This document shows, in pieces, positions 48,658-59,433 of a DNA stretch of 64,000 nt. The notes under the pieces were generated by a model. That model was given only the letters and a program-made list of their open reading frames with translations, was not told where the DNA came from and made no database searches. Within the stretch, counting starts at the first letter, position 1, and each line of letters opens with the position of its first letter. A program made the translations under genes and the position numbers. Source of the DNA: Strigamia acuminata (Eukaryota > Arthropoda > Chilopoda > Geophilomorpha > Linotaeniidae); NCBI GenBank assembly GCA_949358305.1, contig OX442314.1, forward strand, positions 38,475,211-38,539,210, read 5' to 3'.

Positions 48658-51600
48658 TCATTTCCGTTTCTTTGTCGCTTTCGCATTCGTGTATCGATCT
48701 GGTTCTTGTCGCTCACGTACTGGCCTCATTCGCTTCGGAGTCACTGGTTGTTGTTCACCGGCCTGCTGGGCACCCGACTGCTGGACATCAACGTGATGCT
48801 GCTCTTCCACTCTCTCATCCAACCTCTCCTCCTCCTCCAACACCGACTGTTCCGTTTCATCATCTCCCGGCTCATCGGACTCACCATCCACATCTCGTTC
48901 CATCTTTTTAAAGAACGAGGAATTCCTCACCACCTGGTACTGTCCTCGTTTTGCCGTGATTCGTGAACCTTCAACCTTCACCACTGTCAACAACTCAGGA
49001 TCATAAGGGGTCATTAACTTATTCAATTTTCGCCTTTTTACTAACACTTGGTCTCCAACCATCAAACCATGCGAGCACGTTCTCCTCCGTCTATCTGCCT
49101 CCACCTTCATCCTTTCCTTCTCGCTCTCATCTCGCTGTCTCACCACCTCATCATTCATTTTCCCAAAATTCTGCGGCAGTCTAGTCTGTAACGCTCGCTG
49201 GTACAGCAAATTCGCTGGTGCCACCCCTGTTGTCGAATGTGGGGTCGCTCGATAATTCAATAGGAATTCATGAATCTCTTTATTCCATACTCTCCCCTCC
49301 GTCACAGCTGTCAGTACTGCCTTATTTAAAGTTCGCATCATCCGCTCCACTTCTCCATTCGCCTCGGGCCACAGCGGGGTCACTCTTCTATGTCGGATTC
49401 CAAAACCTTCCATAAAACCCCGTACCTCCTCCGACGCGAACGGAGGACCGTTATCCGACTTAATTTCCTCCGGGATCCCCAACTCCGCAAATCTCTTCTC
49501 GAGAACCGGTATTATCGTTCTCGCTGCTGTTGAATTTACCTCGTCCACGAATGGAAAACGTGAGTATTCGTCCACCGTCACCAATAACATTCTGCCATCT
49601 GGAAACGGTCCTAGAAAATCTATCGCCAACCTCTGCCATGGCCTCTCTGGCAGCACAGTCATCTGTAACGGTTCCCTCCTCATGACCACCAAACTGGCCT
49701 GACACGGCACACATTGTGCAATTCTCTTCTCCACCCGACTGTCAATGCCTGGAAACCACACCTTTTCTCTCAATAACCTCTTAGTTTTCACCACCCCTTG
49801 GTGCCCTCTATGAGCGAGCTCCACCACCCTTGACCTCAACGACTCCGGAATCAGAATTCGATCACCTCGCAACAACACACCATCTTCCGTACTCGTTATC
49901 TCATCTCTCATCGTCGTAAACGGCCTCAAACGTTCGTCTTTCCACACTTCCTCCTCTCCCACTCCATACAAAGCTTTCCTCAACAGCTGTAAAGTCCCAT
50001 CTGCCACAGTCTCTCGAATCACTTCCTCTCTCGTCATCGTCACCGGCAAACGCGTTTCCGCCACAAAATTCACATAACGTTCCACTACTCTCTCTGTCGA
50101 ACCGCCCTGTGCTCCCGGATGCCGTGATAAATAATCACTCGGGTTCGTGGCTCCTGCTGTATGTCGGACCTCGAATTCGTATTGTTGTATGCGGAGACAC
50201 AGACGTTCGATCCTCGCCGATGGTCTTGCTCTACGGTTGCTGAAGATGCTAACCAACGGCTTATGATCAGTAAAAATCACAAACACCGTACCATATAAAT
50301 ACAAATAGAAATGTTCCACCGACCAAACAACCGCAAGCGTTTCTTTCTCTATTTGTGAATATCGTGTTTCCACTTCCGTTAATGCTCTACTAGCGTACGC
50401 AACGACTCGCGGCTCTTCTTCTCCCTCTCGCAGCTGCGCCAAAATCGCGCCTAACCCATACGGACCAGCATCGACCGTCAGATGTAACTTTGCCGTCGCA
50501 TCGTAGTAAGCCAAAATCTCCTTATTACTCAATTCCCGTTTCACATAATCCCATGCAGTCTGATGGTCTGATCCCCACGCGAACACGGCACTCTTCTTCG
50601 TCAAGTCCCTCAACACCTTCGTTTTGTCCGCCATGTTACGCACAAATCTCGCGCAATAAACTATCATCCCGAGCAAACTTTTAACCTCCGCCGCATTCTT
50701 TGGTGTTTCCATCTTAACCACCGCTTCCACTTTCTTTGGATCCACAGCAATGCCTCGCTCCGAAAACACATGTCCGAAAAATGTTAACTCCTTCTTTCCA
50801 AACTCACACTTCTGCTTGTTTAGAGTGAGCTTCTTCTCTTTCAGTTTTCGCAACACTCCGTGCAACGCCACCCCGTGGTCGCTATCTTTCTTTCCAACCA
50901 CGAAAATGTCATCCATAATATTTATGGTGTTATCCACCTCTTCAATCACCTTTTCCACGGAGTCTTGGAAAATCTCTGGCGCCGAATTCACACCGAAACC
51001 CAGCCGCTTAAAACGAAACAGACCCACATGGGTCGCAAAAACCATGTATTGACGCGATACTTCATCTAATTCCAACTGGTGAAATCCATGGTTTAAATCC
51101 AACTTCGAGAACACCGTTGCTCCCTCGGCCATAGAAATAAGATCCTCCAGACGCGGGGACGTGTGCCTAACCCTCTTGATCGCCCGATTCACCTCTCTCG
51201 CGTCCATGCAAATCCGGATCGCGTCTGGATCCGGATCCTTCGGTTTGTCAACAACGTGTATCGGTGAGATCCATGACGTGGGCCCCATCGACTCGTCCAC
51301 CCGTTCGATGATATCCATATCCACTAGCCGCTTCAACTCCTTTTCCACCTTCCGTCGTAAATTGAATGGTAATGGCCTATACCTTTGAGCCACTGGCGGC
51401 ACCGACTCGTCCACATGCAAATGAACTTGCCGATCAACCAACTTCCCTACTCCACAAAACAATTCCGGGTATTGGTGCTCTATCTGCTCTGTCAAATTCC
51501 CTTGTTCGATGCTGTTAACCTCTCCGATCACTCCCAACCGACGCGCTGTCTGATAACTTAATAAAGACTCACCCGGACGATCAACCACAAACAAATCCAC

Positions 51601-52761
51601 CACCGCATCTTCACCTTCCTTAACCTCCAACTTCGTTCTCATCCGACCCAATAAGGGCAATGGCTCCGTCACTCCATATGGCAGCAATCGAACATCACTC
51701 TTCCTCAACTCCGGTGCTGGTTTCAGTTGCTTGAAAAACTCTCTGCCTAAAATGTCTACTGATGTCCCCGAATCCACTACAAACGAAACTTTTACTTTCT
51801 GTTTTCCCATCAGCAACTCCACCCTCGGCATTCCTTTCTGCGAACCAACCCGGCCAATACTCCAAATCGGCATTTCATCCTCAAAACTGTCATCTCGGTA
51901 AGACGCCTTATCCACGATGTTAACCTTCTGCTTTACTTCCTCCTTGCTCTCCTGTTTGGATTTACAAAAACGTACAAAATGCCCAAGTTTCCCACATCCG
52001 TGACATTTGACGCTCTTCGCCGGACACACTTGTCCTTCCGCATGCGGCCAACTCCGTCCGCAGTTGAAACATTTCCTAAATTGTCCGCCTCCTCTCGATA
52101 AACCTGCACCACCTCCTCTATCCATTCCTCGTCTAGAACCACCAAACCGTACCAAATTAACATCCAATTCCTCCGAACCACTCACGACCTCCATTTGTTT
52201 TGCCTGCCACTCGGAGACTTCATATCCACGCCCCGTATCCAATAAGTCCTTCAATTTCCACGTTGTTTCTCGCAAACCCCGTCGACGTAAATGACCCATC
52301 GACGTACCCATGATGATCTGGGACTTTATTTCCCTATTCTCATCTGCAAAATCACAACCAACAGTTAGATGTTTCAAACGAGTGTGAAATTCGTCTATCG
52401 ACTCTCCCGCCCTCTGGCGGCTAATCCTGAAATTATACGAACAAAATTCGACATTTTTTCTCGGCGTAAAATACGTCGCCAGTGCGTCCTTGACCGTCTC
52501 GTATTTGCTGTCCGCCAACGTGAATGTTTCGTAAATCGCATAGACGTCTTCACCCGCATGATGTAGCAACATCGCCGCCTTCCTCGCGTCATCCGTAATT
52601 CCAGCGGCGACCATATATGTTTCTAAACGCCCGACCCACCTGGTCCATCTCTGGCTCTGCGTGGCTGTCTCTCCATGCACATCAAAACTCGGCACACCTA
52701 ATGTTTGTACGAAACTAGCCGATCCCGACGCCACGCCCACCACTGGCTTCGCCTCCGCCAT
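48658..52761 (-). CDS. gag-pol: Element C Gag-Pol polyprotein, 1367 aa
   Basis: Starts at an ATG (MAEAKPVVGV). In order: Ty3/gypsy gag (VKDALATYFTPRKNVEFCSY; RQRAGESIDEFHTRLKHL); two zinc knuckles (CFNCGRSWPHAEGQVCP; CHGCGKLGHFVRFC); aspartic protease (VSFVVDSGTSVDILG); RT with IMDDI at about residue 616 (MDD codons 50909-50917; in place of YxDD); RNase H (LTVDAGPYGLGAILAQ; IFTDHKPLVSIF); integrase zinc finger (HRGHQGVVKTKRLL...CVPCQ); integrase core D (AIDFLGPFPDG), D (KSDNGPPFAS), E (NGEVERMMRTL); an acidic/Gln-rich tail ending in a basic KATKKRK. Gag and Pol are in one frame, unlike element A. It is uninterrupted, so the element may be autonomous. The RNase H motif has DAG where DAS is common. 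Confidence 0.95.
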   Translation of the reverse strand: MAEAKPVVGVASGSASFVQTLGVPSFDVHGETATQSQRWTRWVGRLETYMVAAGITDDARKAAMLLHHAGEDVYAIYETFTLADSKYETVKDALATYFTPRKNVEFCSYNFRISRQRAGESIDEFHTRLKHLTVGCDFADENREIKSQIIMGTSMGHLRRRGLRETTWKLKDLLDTGRGYEVSEWQAKQMEVVSGSEELDVNLVRFGGSRRGMDRGGGAGLSRGGGQFRKCFNCGRSWPHAEGQVCPAKSVKCHGCGKLGHFVRFCKSKQESKEEVKQKVNIVDKASYRDDSFEDEMPIWSIGRVGSQKGMPRVELLMGKQKVKVSFVVDSGTSVDILGREFFKQLKPAPELRKSDVRLLPYGVTEPLPLLGRMRTKLEVKEGEDAVVDLFVVDRPGESLLSYQTARRLGVIGEVNSIEQGNLTEQIEHQYPELFCGVGKLVDRQVHLHVDESVPPVAQRYRPLPFNLRRKVEKELKRLVDMDIIERVDESMGPTSWISPIHVVDKPKDPDPDAIRICMDAREVNRAIKRVRHTSPRLEDLISMAEGATVFSKLDLNHGFHQLELDEVSRQYMVFATHVGLFRFKRLGFGVNSAPEIFQDSVEKVIEEVDNTINIMDDIFVVGKKDSDHGVALHGVLRKLKEKKLTLNKQKCEFGKKELTFFGHVFSERGIAVDPKKVEAVVKMETPKNAAEVKSLLGMIVYCARFVRNMADKTKVLRDLTKKSAVFAWGSDHQTAWDYVKRELSNKEILAYYDATAKLHLTVDAGPYGLGAILAQLREGEEEPRVVAYASRALTEVETRYSQIEKETLAVVWSVEHFYLYLYGTVFVIFTDHKPLVSIFSNRRARPSARIERLCLRIQQYEFEVRHTAGATNPSDYLSRHPGAQGGSTERVVERYVNFVAETRLPVTMTREEVIRETVADGTLQLLRKALYGVGEEEVWKDERLRPFTTMRDEITSTEDGVLLRGDRILIPESLRSRVVELAHRGHQGVVKTKRLLREKVWFPGIDSRVEKRIAQCVPCQASLVVMRREPLQMTVLPERPWQRLAIDFLGPFPDGRMLLVTVDEYSRFPFVDEVNSTAARTIIPVLEKRFAELGIPEEIKSDNGPPFASEEVRGFMEGFGIRHRRVTPLWPEANGEVERMMRTLNKAVLTAVTEGRVWNKEIHEFLLNYRATPHSTTGVAPANLLYQRALQTRLPQNFGKMNDEVVRQRDESEKERMKVEADRRRRTCSHGLMVGDQVLVKRRKLNKLMTPYDPELLTVVKVEGSRITAKRGQYQVVRNSSFFKKMERDVDGESDEPGDDETEQSVLEEEERLDERVEEQHHVDVQQSGAQQAGEQQPVTPKRMRPVRERQEPDRYTNAKATKKRK

Positions 52762-52850
52762 CTTGGAAAAAAAATCACACGCTTACGGAAAAGTTCACAT
52801 AAAATTCGCACCTCACACGCTTTAATCGTCCGTTAAACGTTCTCCGCACA

Positions 52851-52869
52851 ATATCCCGCTCGTCGCCAA
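52851..52869 (-). other. Primer-binding site of element C
   Basis: On minus TTGGCGACGAGCGGGATAT directly follows the 5' LTR; the TGGCGAC start is typical of gypsy elements. Confidence 0.75.
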
Positions 52870-53048
52870 TGTAATGTCGTAGCTCTGGAACAATGTCAAT
52901 AAAGTACACGAACACCGTCATTCATACTCGATTCCTAAAGTGACTCTTTAATCAAACTTCATCACCTTTATAGCCTCGGTCACCTTCATTACACAAACAC
53001 GCCCTCTCGTGGCGGCATTCACAAACAACCAAACATCACTATATCACA
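52870..53048 (-). repeat. Element C 5' LTR
   Basis: 179 bp, followed by CCTTC, the target duplication. Confidence 0.95.
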
Positions 53049-53059
53049 CCTTCCTCCGC

Positions 53060-53345
53060 CATCTCATTTTTTTAACATACCTGGTTTTTTCCTTTGGAAA
53101 ACGAAAAAATAAGTATAAAAACTAAAATTTAATTTAATCTTTAGGTCAAAAATTGACATTTTTTTTAACATACCTGGTTTCTTCCTTTGCAAAAAGAAAA
53201 AATGATGCCATAGGATCTGTTTTTTTACACTTTTTACAGTTATGTGCGCTACAATAAAGTCCGTTACTTTTATTCTTAGCAGCGTTTTGGGTGGTCATCT
53301 TTCCAAAATGGTTTTCAATGTTGAAATGCGGTTTCACCTGTTGTA
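53060..53345 (-). pseudogene. THAP-like first exon and a duplicated exon end
   Basis: The minus strand exon reads NGLYCSAHNCKKCKKTD, PMASFFLFAKEET, then AG|GTATGTTAAA. The C-x4-C start followed by S-F-F-x-F-x-K resembles the first exon of THAP zinc fingers, though the rest is not found. A diverged copy of the exon end plus donor (CAAAGGAAAAAACCAGGTAT) lies 83 bp further on at 53080-53105. The element C insertion lies just beyond. Weak assignment. Confidence 0.4.
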
Positions 53346-53499
53346 AACAATTAACTATAAACAATAAACGCCAAACTAACATACAAATCATCACTGGCAT
53401 TAGTGTCATACATAATACTAACTCTTGCAGGCTGGGTGCTGCATCAGCTCGAATCTCAAAAATGTCAAAATATGTCAAAATATGTCCCAAAACACAAAA

Positions 53500-53840
53500 A
53501 AATCAAAAACTCAAAATTCATACTTTGGAATTGTGGTGACCGGTCAGTGCAGACTGAATGTGCTATATTGCAAGGTAGCTTATATACCAAGTGGGGTAGA
53601 AAAAGGGATTTGGTTCACAGGAAAGTGGAATATCCGTCCCTTAATACCTGTTCCTAATTTCCTTCTCCATGATCAAATGTTGAATCTGTTTCATCATCTG
53701 TAATACAATCTCCATTTTCATTGTGCACAATTTTACTTCTGAGGAAATTTTCTACTTCTACTTGCTTTTTACAATTTTCTATGTAGTGTTCTCTTGCAAG
53801 GCTCCTCACATGACCTGAGCTTTCTCAGTTGGCTCGGGGC
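53500..53840. other. No gene recognised
   Basis: Short open frames only. Confidence 0.4.
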
Positions 53841-53843
53841 GCA

Positions 53844-54554
53844 TCATATCCGTGGAATTGTCATACGGATTTGGTCGCTCGTTGACGGTGCACAGGTTTC
53901 CCCCAGGAACTCATGCCAGGGTTTACGTGTAGCCACACCTGTAGAATTCGGGGGGGGGGGGGTTTTCGCGTCATTCGTGAATCCCATTTCGGCAAGTTCG
54001 AAGGGACATGTTGGTGCAAGCCGAGCACGCAAAAGTCGGTGATGGAGCACGGTGGGTGGCTCCAAAATTCGGATGTGGTTTTCCAACTACTGGAATACTC
54101 TGGCTGCGAGTTGGCTGTTGTTGCACAGCACCGTCCTCGTGTCTGGAGTAAGATGAAAATGAGGGTACACCCTCACTAATTTCTTAAAAGCAGACTCCTT
54201 TTTTGGCTTTGCGTTGGATGCAATCATCTCCGACAATGGCTGTTGAGATGGTGGAGATTGGCTTTGGGGTGTTGTCGCTTCAATCTTCGCTGCTTCCGGG
54301 GGCATGGTTGAAGCGGAAGTGACGGTGGATGAGGGGGCGACTCCTCGTCCAGCCAATTCTAAGATGTGCATCTCGTATTGAGATTCGACCAATTCCATTA
54401 AATCATAATGTTGGCCGTGATCACGCAGGCGACGCATCGTTTCTTCTTTTCTGGCTTTAAGTTTTTCCCAATTCTTTAAAGAAAATTCCGCCAGGGGGAG
54501 CCTCCTAATATGGGCTTCCGGTTCCTGGCTAATCAGTCCAATTTTTTGAAACAA
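53844..54554 (-). CDS. Two adjoining ORFs of unknown function
   Basis: 54554-54087 reads LISQEPEAHIRRLPLAEFSL, KNWEKLKARKEETMRRLRDH, MELVESQYEMHILELAG, then a Thr/Ser/Pro-rich and Lys-rich part, stop. 54086-53844 continues at once as MENHIRILEPPTVLHHRLLR, with a proline run. The first looks truly coding (charged helices); the second may be 3' sequence. No family recognised. A retroelement Gag-like protein is one possibility. A run of ten or more G at 53952 lies in the second ORF. Confidence 0.35.
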
Positions 54555-54846
54555 TCGGACTAATTAATTAAACTTGTTACTCATAAAAAGATATAAATTA
54601 TTTAAAAATTCTTTATCTATGCAAAGTATACAATAAAGATACAATAAAGCGAATGAGCGTCATGGAGATGAAGGAGGTGGCTGTGGTGGCAACGAGGCGT
54701 TCTCCTTGTCCTCAATATCTGCAGTTGGCCGCCATCGACTTATCCATCTGTTTGCCCACCGAGTTGACAAACAGTGGTGTTGACGTGTCTCGTCGCCGTT
54801 CCTCGCTGTTTTCACCAAAAAGTCAACGGCTCCGAAAGTGTCTAAT

Positions 54847-55570
54847 CTAGCTTCGGATCCGGCTTTCTAGCCATTTGGACACCACCACGTCTGCGCCGCC
54901 CCTTTGTGCTGCGTTTTTTATTTTCGCCACGTCCACCACCAAGCAATCCCTGACCACCGTCCGCTTCTGCCACTCGCCGAGGGTCATTTGGGTGGTGCAT
55001 CCCTGACGAGCCGCATTTGCCATCATCAATTCGGTGATGAGAACGTCCCTGGCATGTGGAACGACCTTGATGTTCCAGTTCTTAATTGTGCTTGGCTGAT
55101 CCAGCCAGGCGTGAACTTCGCGGACGTGCAGCGAGGAAATGAACGACTTGCCGTCTTTCTTGCACGGCAGTTTTGTTCGTTCGTTACGAGCTAGCACCCT
55201 CTGCCGGCTTGCGCAAAGCTTCTTTACATTGCCTCTCCACATTTTCAACTGGCCTGTCATAGACCTAAGTAGGTCTCGGGCCGGGCCAGGGGGGTTCTTT
55301 AGCGAGCTTTCAACGTAAAAGAGATAGTGTTTTATCGAACTCCATGCGCTCACAATTGTTCCTGGGGCAAACTTCTATAACGCCGCCAAAAACCAGGTTT
55401 CCGTCCCTTGGAGGAACGTTTCTTTCTTGCTCTCTCATGTTTTCACAAGGAAATTTTTTGTTTGCCATCTGTGCTGCTCAGCCGTGTGTCGCGAGTGACC
55501 AAGCCCCATATCGTAGGCTGCCCATTCTTCGAATTTGCGCAGGCTGGCTTCGTTCAAGGACGGTACCAAA
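54847..55570 (-). pseudogene. Tyrosine-recombinase-like gene, partial and frameshifted
   Basis: The start (about 55567-55440) reads SLRKFEEWAAYDMGLGHSRH and TAEQHRWQTKNFLVKT, an N-terminal SAM-like DNA-binding region. After a break, 55353-54847 reads WSSIKHYLFYVESSL, VHAWLDQPSTIKNWNIKV, HARDVLITELMMANAARQ, MTLGEWQKRTVVRD and ADVVVSKWLES. The A-R-D-x-L-I-x-x-L-x-x-x-N-x-x-R-x-G core matches the start of the catalytic domain in recombinase-like proteins common in invertebrates, with the Arg in AARQG as the first catalytic residue. The distal H-x-x-R and Tyr are missing. Pseudogene or fragment. Confidence 0.5.
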
Positions 55571-55589
55571 AATTCCCTCATGCATTCTG

Positions 55590-55912
55590 GCACCCAATTC
55601 GATCAAACATGAAAAATTCATTAAATGTCGAGAACGCCTTCTGATGCTTGTAGTAGGCGGCCAGTTCGGGTGTGCGCGACGTTCAGCCTCGGCGTACATT
55701 GTGCCATCCAATGTCTTTACGTGCATTATGGGGGTTGCCCAACGTGATGAAGCGACTGGCGAAATAATACCCAAGTTCTGCAGACGGTGTAGTTCAGTCT
55801 CCAAGGCAGGTTTGATGGCAAGTAGCACCGGGTAAGCCACTGGCATAAAATTCTTATCAATGTCAATACTCACAGGTGCCACGTTGTATTTTCCAATCTC
55901 ATCGCGAAACAC
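55590..55912 (-). pseudogene. Ty3/gypsy remnant: RT start fused to integrase start
   Basis: The minus strand reads DIDKNFMPVAYPVLLAIKPA, LETELHRLQNLGIISPVASS, RWATPIMHVKTLDG, the conserved beginning of gypsy RT. In the next frame it changes to LAAYYKHQKAFSTFNEFFMF, the spacer before the integrase zinc finger. RT palm and RNase H are deleted. No LTR seen. Confidence 0.7.
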
Positions 55913-55919
55913 GTTGCTT

Positions 55920-56870
55920 GAAAACCATTGAGGACTTTAGTGGAAACCCACTAGTCTTTCTAACAAATAATCTAAGAAGATAAATGAAATTTTGGCTTAC
56001 CTAATACTTTGATTTCCATGGTCAAAGGTCATTGAGTCCAGTCAAAAGGAATGCGGGATTTTGGCGGGAAAATCCACCAACAAAGCCAGGGTGGCAAAGT
56101 TGGAGTGTAGGCAACAAAACCAAGTCCAACACCTCCATTGCCATCTTGCTTCCCCTGGGTCTTAGCCAAAGAAAGCTTTACATTGTTGCCCAGTAATTCA
56201 ATACCAAGTAGTCTAAGATGTTGGTCATAGGGCAATACAACTATACCGTGATAGTGCGACGCACATTATAATGTAAACCAACAAAGGCAAAACAAAATAA
56301 GCAAAGTAAAAAATATGGGCAAAATCCTTGATGCTGGGCGCACACATACCGCGATTTCGCGTCCTCGCTCGCATAGATAGTATCAATACCTGTGTTCACA
56401 GTTGTTCATGATGGCGGTCGAAGGTGTCAAAGCGGTTATGCGTATGTGCGTTAAATAACGACAATTCTTGAAAAGTACACGATTAAATTTATTGATTTAT
56501 TACTAGCACAAGAGGGTTAAGGGATAATCCAGGCGGGAGGAACGATACATGCAATAATTAGGTCGATAGTGATGAAGGCAGACACAAGCAAAGATTAGCA
56601 GGTTAAGTAAGAATGACAAGCACGTTATGGGTTTACATAAATCAAAACAAAGTCGTATGATTAACTTTTAGTTGAGGTCCGCAAAAATTGAAAGGCTAAG
56701 ATTCAAGATTGTGAAAGACATGGATAGTGAACGTCAGTTCTTGTGCCTTTAAAGAAAGGCTATTTCCCAAAATGGGAGACCAGGTTGTGATCCTGCCGGA
56801 CATGGAGGAAAAGGACGGAAAACAGTTTTTGTGAAATAATTCGAATTCCCCAAAAACCAGGGAGAAAAAA
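55920..56870. other. No gene recognised
   Basis: Includes a short minus frame at 56235-56029 (PYDQHLRLLGIELLGNN) without assignment and AT-rich DNA. Confidence 0.4.
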
Positions 56871-56874
56871 GGAA

Positions 56875-57260
56875 TTCAATTTGGGGTCAAGCGACCGGTC
56901 GCGGTCCATGGTCCTTGCGTAAGACCATTCGGTTCGCAGTCTGGTGGCGGCTTCTTCTGCTGTTTCGCCACAAGCCATCGATTGCTTCATGAGTTCGGCC
57001 AGTATCGTGGGCGGGCCGAGTCTGATGAGGTACCGGAGCTCGAGCTGTCGTCAGGCCCATCGGGGCGGTCCAGAGATAAGTGGCTGCAGCCAGCGCTTGT
57101 CCCGGTGAGGGGAAAACGCCAGGATACAACACTAGTGAGCACGAGTGCAGCTTCTCCATCTAAATAAGACTTCAAATAGACTAATTTGCTCTTTTTGGGG
57201 ACATGCGGTTTTGTATCAATGCTTATCAAAAAATTTTTCCAAAAATAATCCCATTCGAGG
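56875..57260 (-). pseudogene. BEL/Pao gag fragment (DUF1759-type)
   Basis: From 57260 the minus strand reads DPLEWDYFWKNFLISIDTKP, HVPKKSKLVYLKSYLDGEAA, i.e. the G-D/DP-x-x-W-x-x-F-W-x-x-F...K-x-x-YL-x-x-x-L-x-G-x-A block of BEL/Pao Gag. Further down, in other frames, ETAEEAATRLRTEWSYARTM continues. The stretch 56835-56915 resembles DNA lying between ubiquitin fragments at 4205-4290. Frameshifted and truncated. Confidence 0.65.
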
Positions 57261-57263
57261 GGG

Positions 57264-57583
57264 TCGGCTTTACACTAAAAACATTAATCAACAACAAAAT
57301 TCACTTCCTTTCCCAAAATTAAATGAATTGGATTTTACAATTACTACAAAATTGCATTTGCTGGGCTATCGTTACAACTGTTACTGTCATTTTCATTGTA
57401 GTCATCGTGTTCGTTCAGAATAATGTTGAATTCTTTGAAAGCTCGCACAAAATTGCTTCCATTGTCAGTTACACAGCAGGTTATTTTGTGTAGTGATATG
57501 TCATACTATTCAAAAATTCTTATTCTATCATAAGCCTGGAAAAAATCTGCATGCCAGAGCAAATGATCTTCGTTTTAAGATAT
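57264..57583. other. No gene recognised
   Basis: AT-rich sequence between the BEL gag remnant and LTR B. Confidence 0.4.
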
Positions 57584-58082
57584 GTGACTGGGCTATGGTC
57601 TTACCCGCGCAGTATGGGGAATTACTGAGCGGGAGGGACGCATACCTTCACGTAAATCAAGACAGGAGACTCAGATTGTTGGGTTTGGCTTTTAATTAGT
57701 TGTCTAGGGGTTGGGTCACCTATCTTACTGTGCGGTAGTGCCAGTAGGCACACTACACCGGCGTCCAACCTGACACACACAGGGTGGGAACCCCATGAGT
57801 GACGTGGTCGGTCGCGTTGTACGAATTTTCTGTCGTACTCATCCTGTACGACCCATGTAGCCGCTCACGGTACTGCAGCAGTCATCTCCGGATCTGCCAC
57901 TAAGCGTCACAGTGGTGAATGGTGAGAGCAGCAGAGTCGGCAGTTGTCTCTGCCATCGTTTGGACTGTGGCAGCTCTTACCTCCCCTGCTAGGCCGGTCC
58001 ACTCCTCCATGAGGGGGACGGCTTGGGGACACCAGATGGTGTGTGGAGTGACATAGGCCACTAGGGTGGCCAAACGGTCACA
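57584..58082 (-). repeat. LTR B (499 bp)
   Basis: TGTGACTGGG...AACGGTCACA. On its right lies a polypurine tract, so this is the 3' LTR of a minus-strand gypsy element. A truncated sister is at 39908, and the solo LTR at 32385 is a more distant relative. Confidence 0.85.
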
Positions 58083-58115
58083 TCTCTCCCCCCCCCCCCT
58101 CCGAAAAAAGAGGGG
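58083..58115 (-). other. Polypurine tract next to LTR B
   Basis: On minus CCTCTTTTTTCGGAGGGGGG plus further Gs and AGA ends at the LTR start. It closely resembles the tract of element A. Confidence 0.8.
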
Positions 58116-58689
58116 ATATACGGAGCCACACACCAGATCCATTGGGGCAACATAGATCGACAAGCGAGCACAACAGGAATGCTGTTCATCAAAGGACAAC
58201 GGCATGCCCGTACACACCAACCTTTGGGAGCCCCGCAAGCGTCTTTTAATTTTTCATATTTTTGACATTTGTACTCTTTGTCTTTGCTTACCAACATATT
58301 TAAAGAAAAATTATAAATTAAACTTACATTTTCTTCTAGTTTCTAAATAAAAAAATTAGTTTTTTCATTTAAGTCATTGGCTACCAAGAATAATGTTTGT
58401 AATATGATATCATCTCAATAAAAAAATAATAAATATTTAAATCAATTGTCCCTTTTCACCTGCGCTACCATTGGTTAGTGAGGTTATATGTGATGACGTC
58501 ATTATCCGGGTATAAAATTCAAGATGGAGTAGTTAGTTGGGATTGTTTACTACGGTAGCTACTGGCCAACACTGGGTAATCTCAGTATGCTCCACATGGT
58601 CTGTGGAGAGAATATGTTCTTCTGAGAGCGGGGCTTGGGACAGCTTTGGCAATTTGGTTGTATTTGCCTTGTTGATACTCTATTTTAAA

Positions 58690-59335
58690 TGCACCACACT
58701 GTAATCTGGTTGCCCATTGTCCAAATACGTCCTGAGGACTCAGGGGTGGACATAAGCCATTTTAATGCCTGGGCATCAGATTCTAATTGAAAAGTTGTAT
58801 ACTCGATAAAAGGGTCTAAATCTGTCTACTACCCAAACGACAGCTAAACATTCAAGCTCGGGGGTAGTGTAACCAACTTCTTCACTCGGCTAGCATATGC
58901 TGCGGGTTTTAATACCTTTTTACCATTCACTTCCACTTACTACATTAATACTGCACCCAAACTGGAATGGCTGGTTTGAATAACGAAAGGTTTGTTTAAC
59001 TCCGGGCGTAACAACCAACCGTCTGTCATCAGCTTTGCTTTTAATTCTTTAAACGCTTCGTTTTGTTCGATTTCCCAAACGTATGGTAGATCCTTTTTTG
59101 TGAGGGAAGAAAGTGGTCGTGCAATAGTTGCATAATTGGGGAAAAATTTCCTTAAATAACCAGTCATGCCCAGAAATCTCTGAACTTCTTTTACCGTGTT
59201 TGGTTGGGGAAAACTGTCAACAGCCAAAAGCTTTAAAGTATCGGCCTTTGTGCTGTCTTTAGTAATGAGAAAACCAAGAAACTTCAACTTTTCTGCTACT
59301 TTTGCGGAGTTTTTCGGAATTGAAATTACAACCAC
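58690..59335 (-). pseudogene. Ty3/gypsy RT end and RNase H, degenerate (internal part of LTR B element)
   Basis: 59335-58940 reads EKLKFLGFLITKDSTKADTL, VKEVQRFLGMTGYLRKFFPN and YATIARPLSSLTKKDLPYVW, the conserved C-terminal RT region, then QTSHSSLGAVLM, where the RNase H catalytic Asp of T-D-A-S is changed to S-H-S. The frame breaks and RNase H continues with stops (KPAAYASRVKKL; ESDAQALKWLM) to 58690. Integrase is absent. Same strand as LTR B, 0.6 kb away, so it is likely the internal remainder of that element. Confidence 0.75.
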
Positions 59336-59433
59336 ATGAAAACAAATGGTGCGTCATCCTGGCTTTGACCATGATCTGCGGTTCCTCTCGTCGACGCAAT
59401 GCGGCAGAATGGAGCGGTCTGGTAATTGTAGGG

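Larger units (their letters stand above)
48384..53048 (-). mobile_element. Intact young Ty3/gypsy LTR retrotransposon (element C)
   Basis: LTRs of 179 bp at 48384-48562 and 52870-53048 (TGTAATGTCG...TATATCACA on plus) look identical base for base. The flanks are CCTTC on both sides (48379-48383 and 53049-53053). Transcription is leftwards: PBS next to the right LTR, one long Gag-Pol ORF, polypurine tract next to the left LTR. Total 4.66 kb. Identical LTRs, an intact duplication and an intact ORF indicate a very recent insertion and a possibly active element. Confidence 0.97.

Noticed and set aside
53952-53963. G-run as polypurine tract
   Set aside because: No LTR start follows it and it lies in an unrelated open frame.
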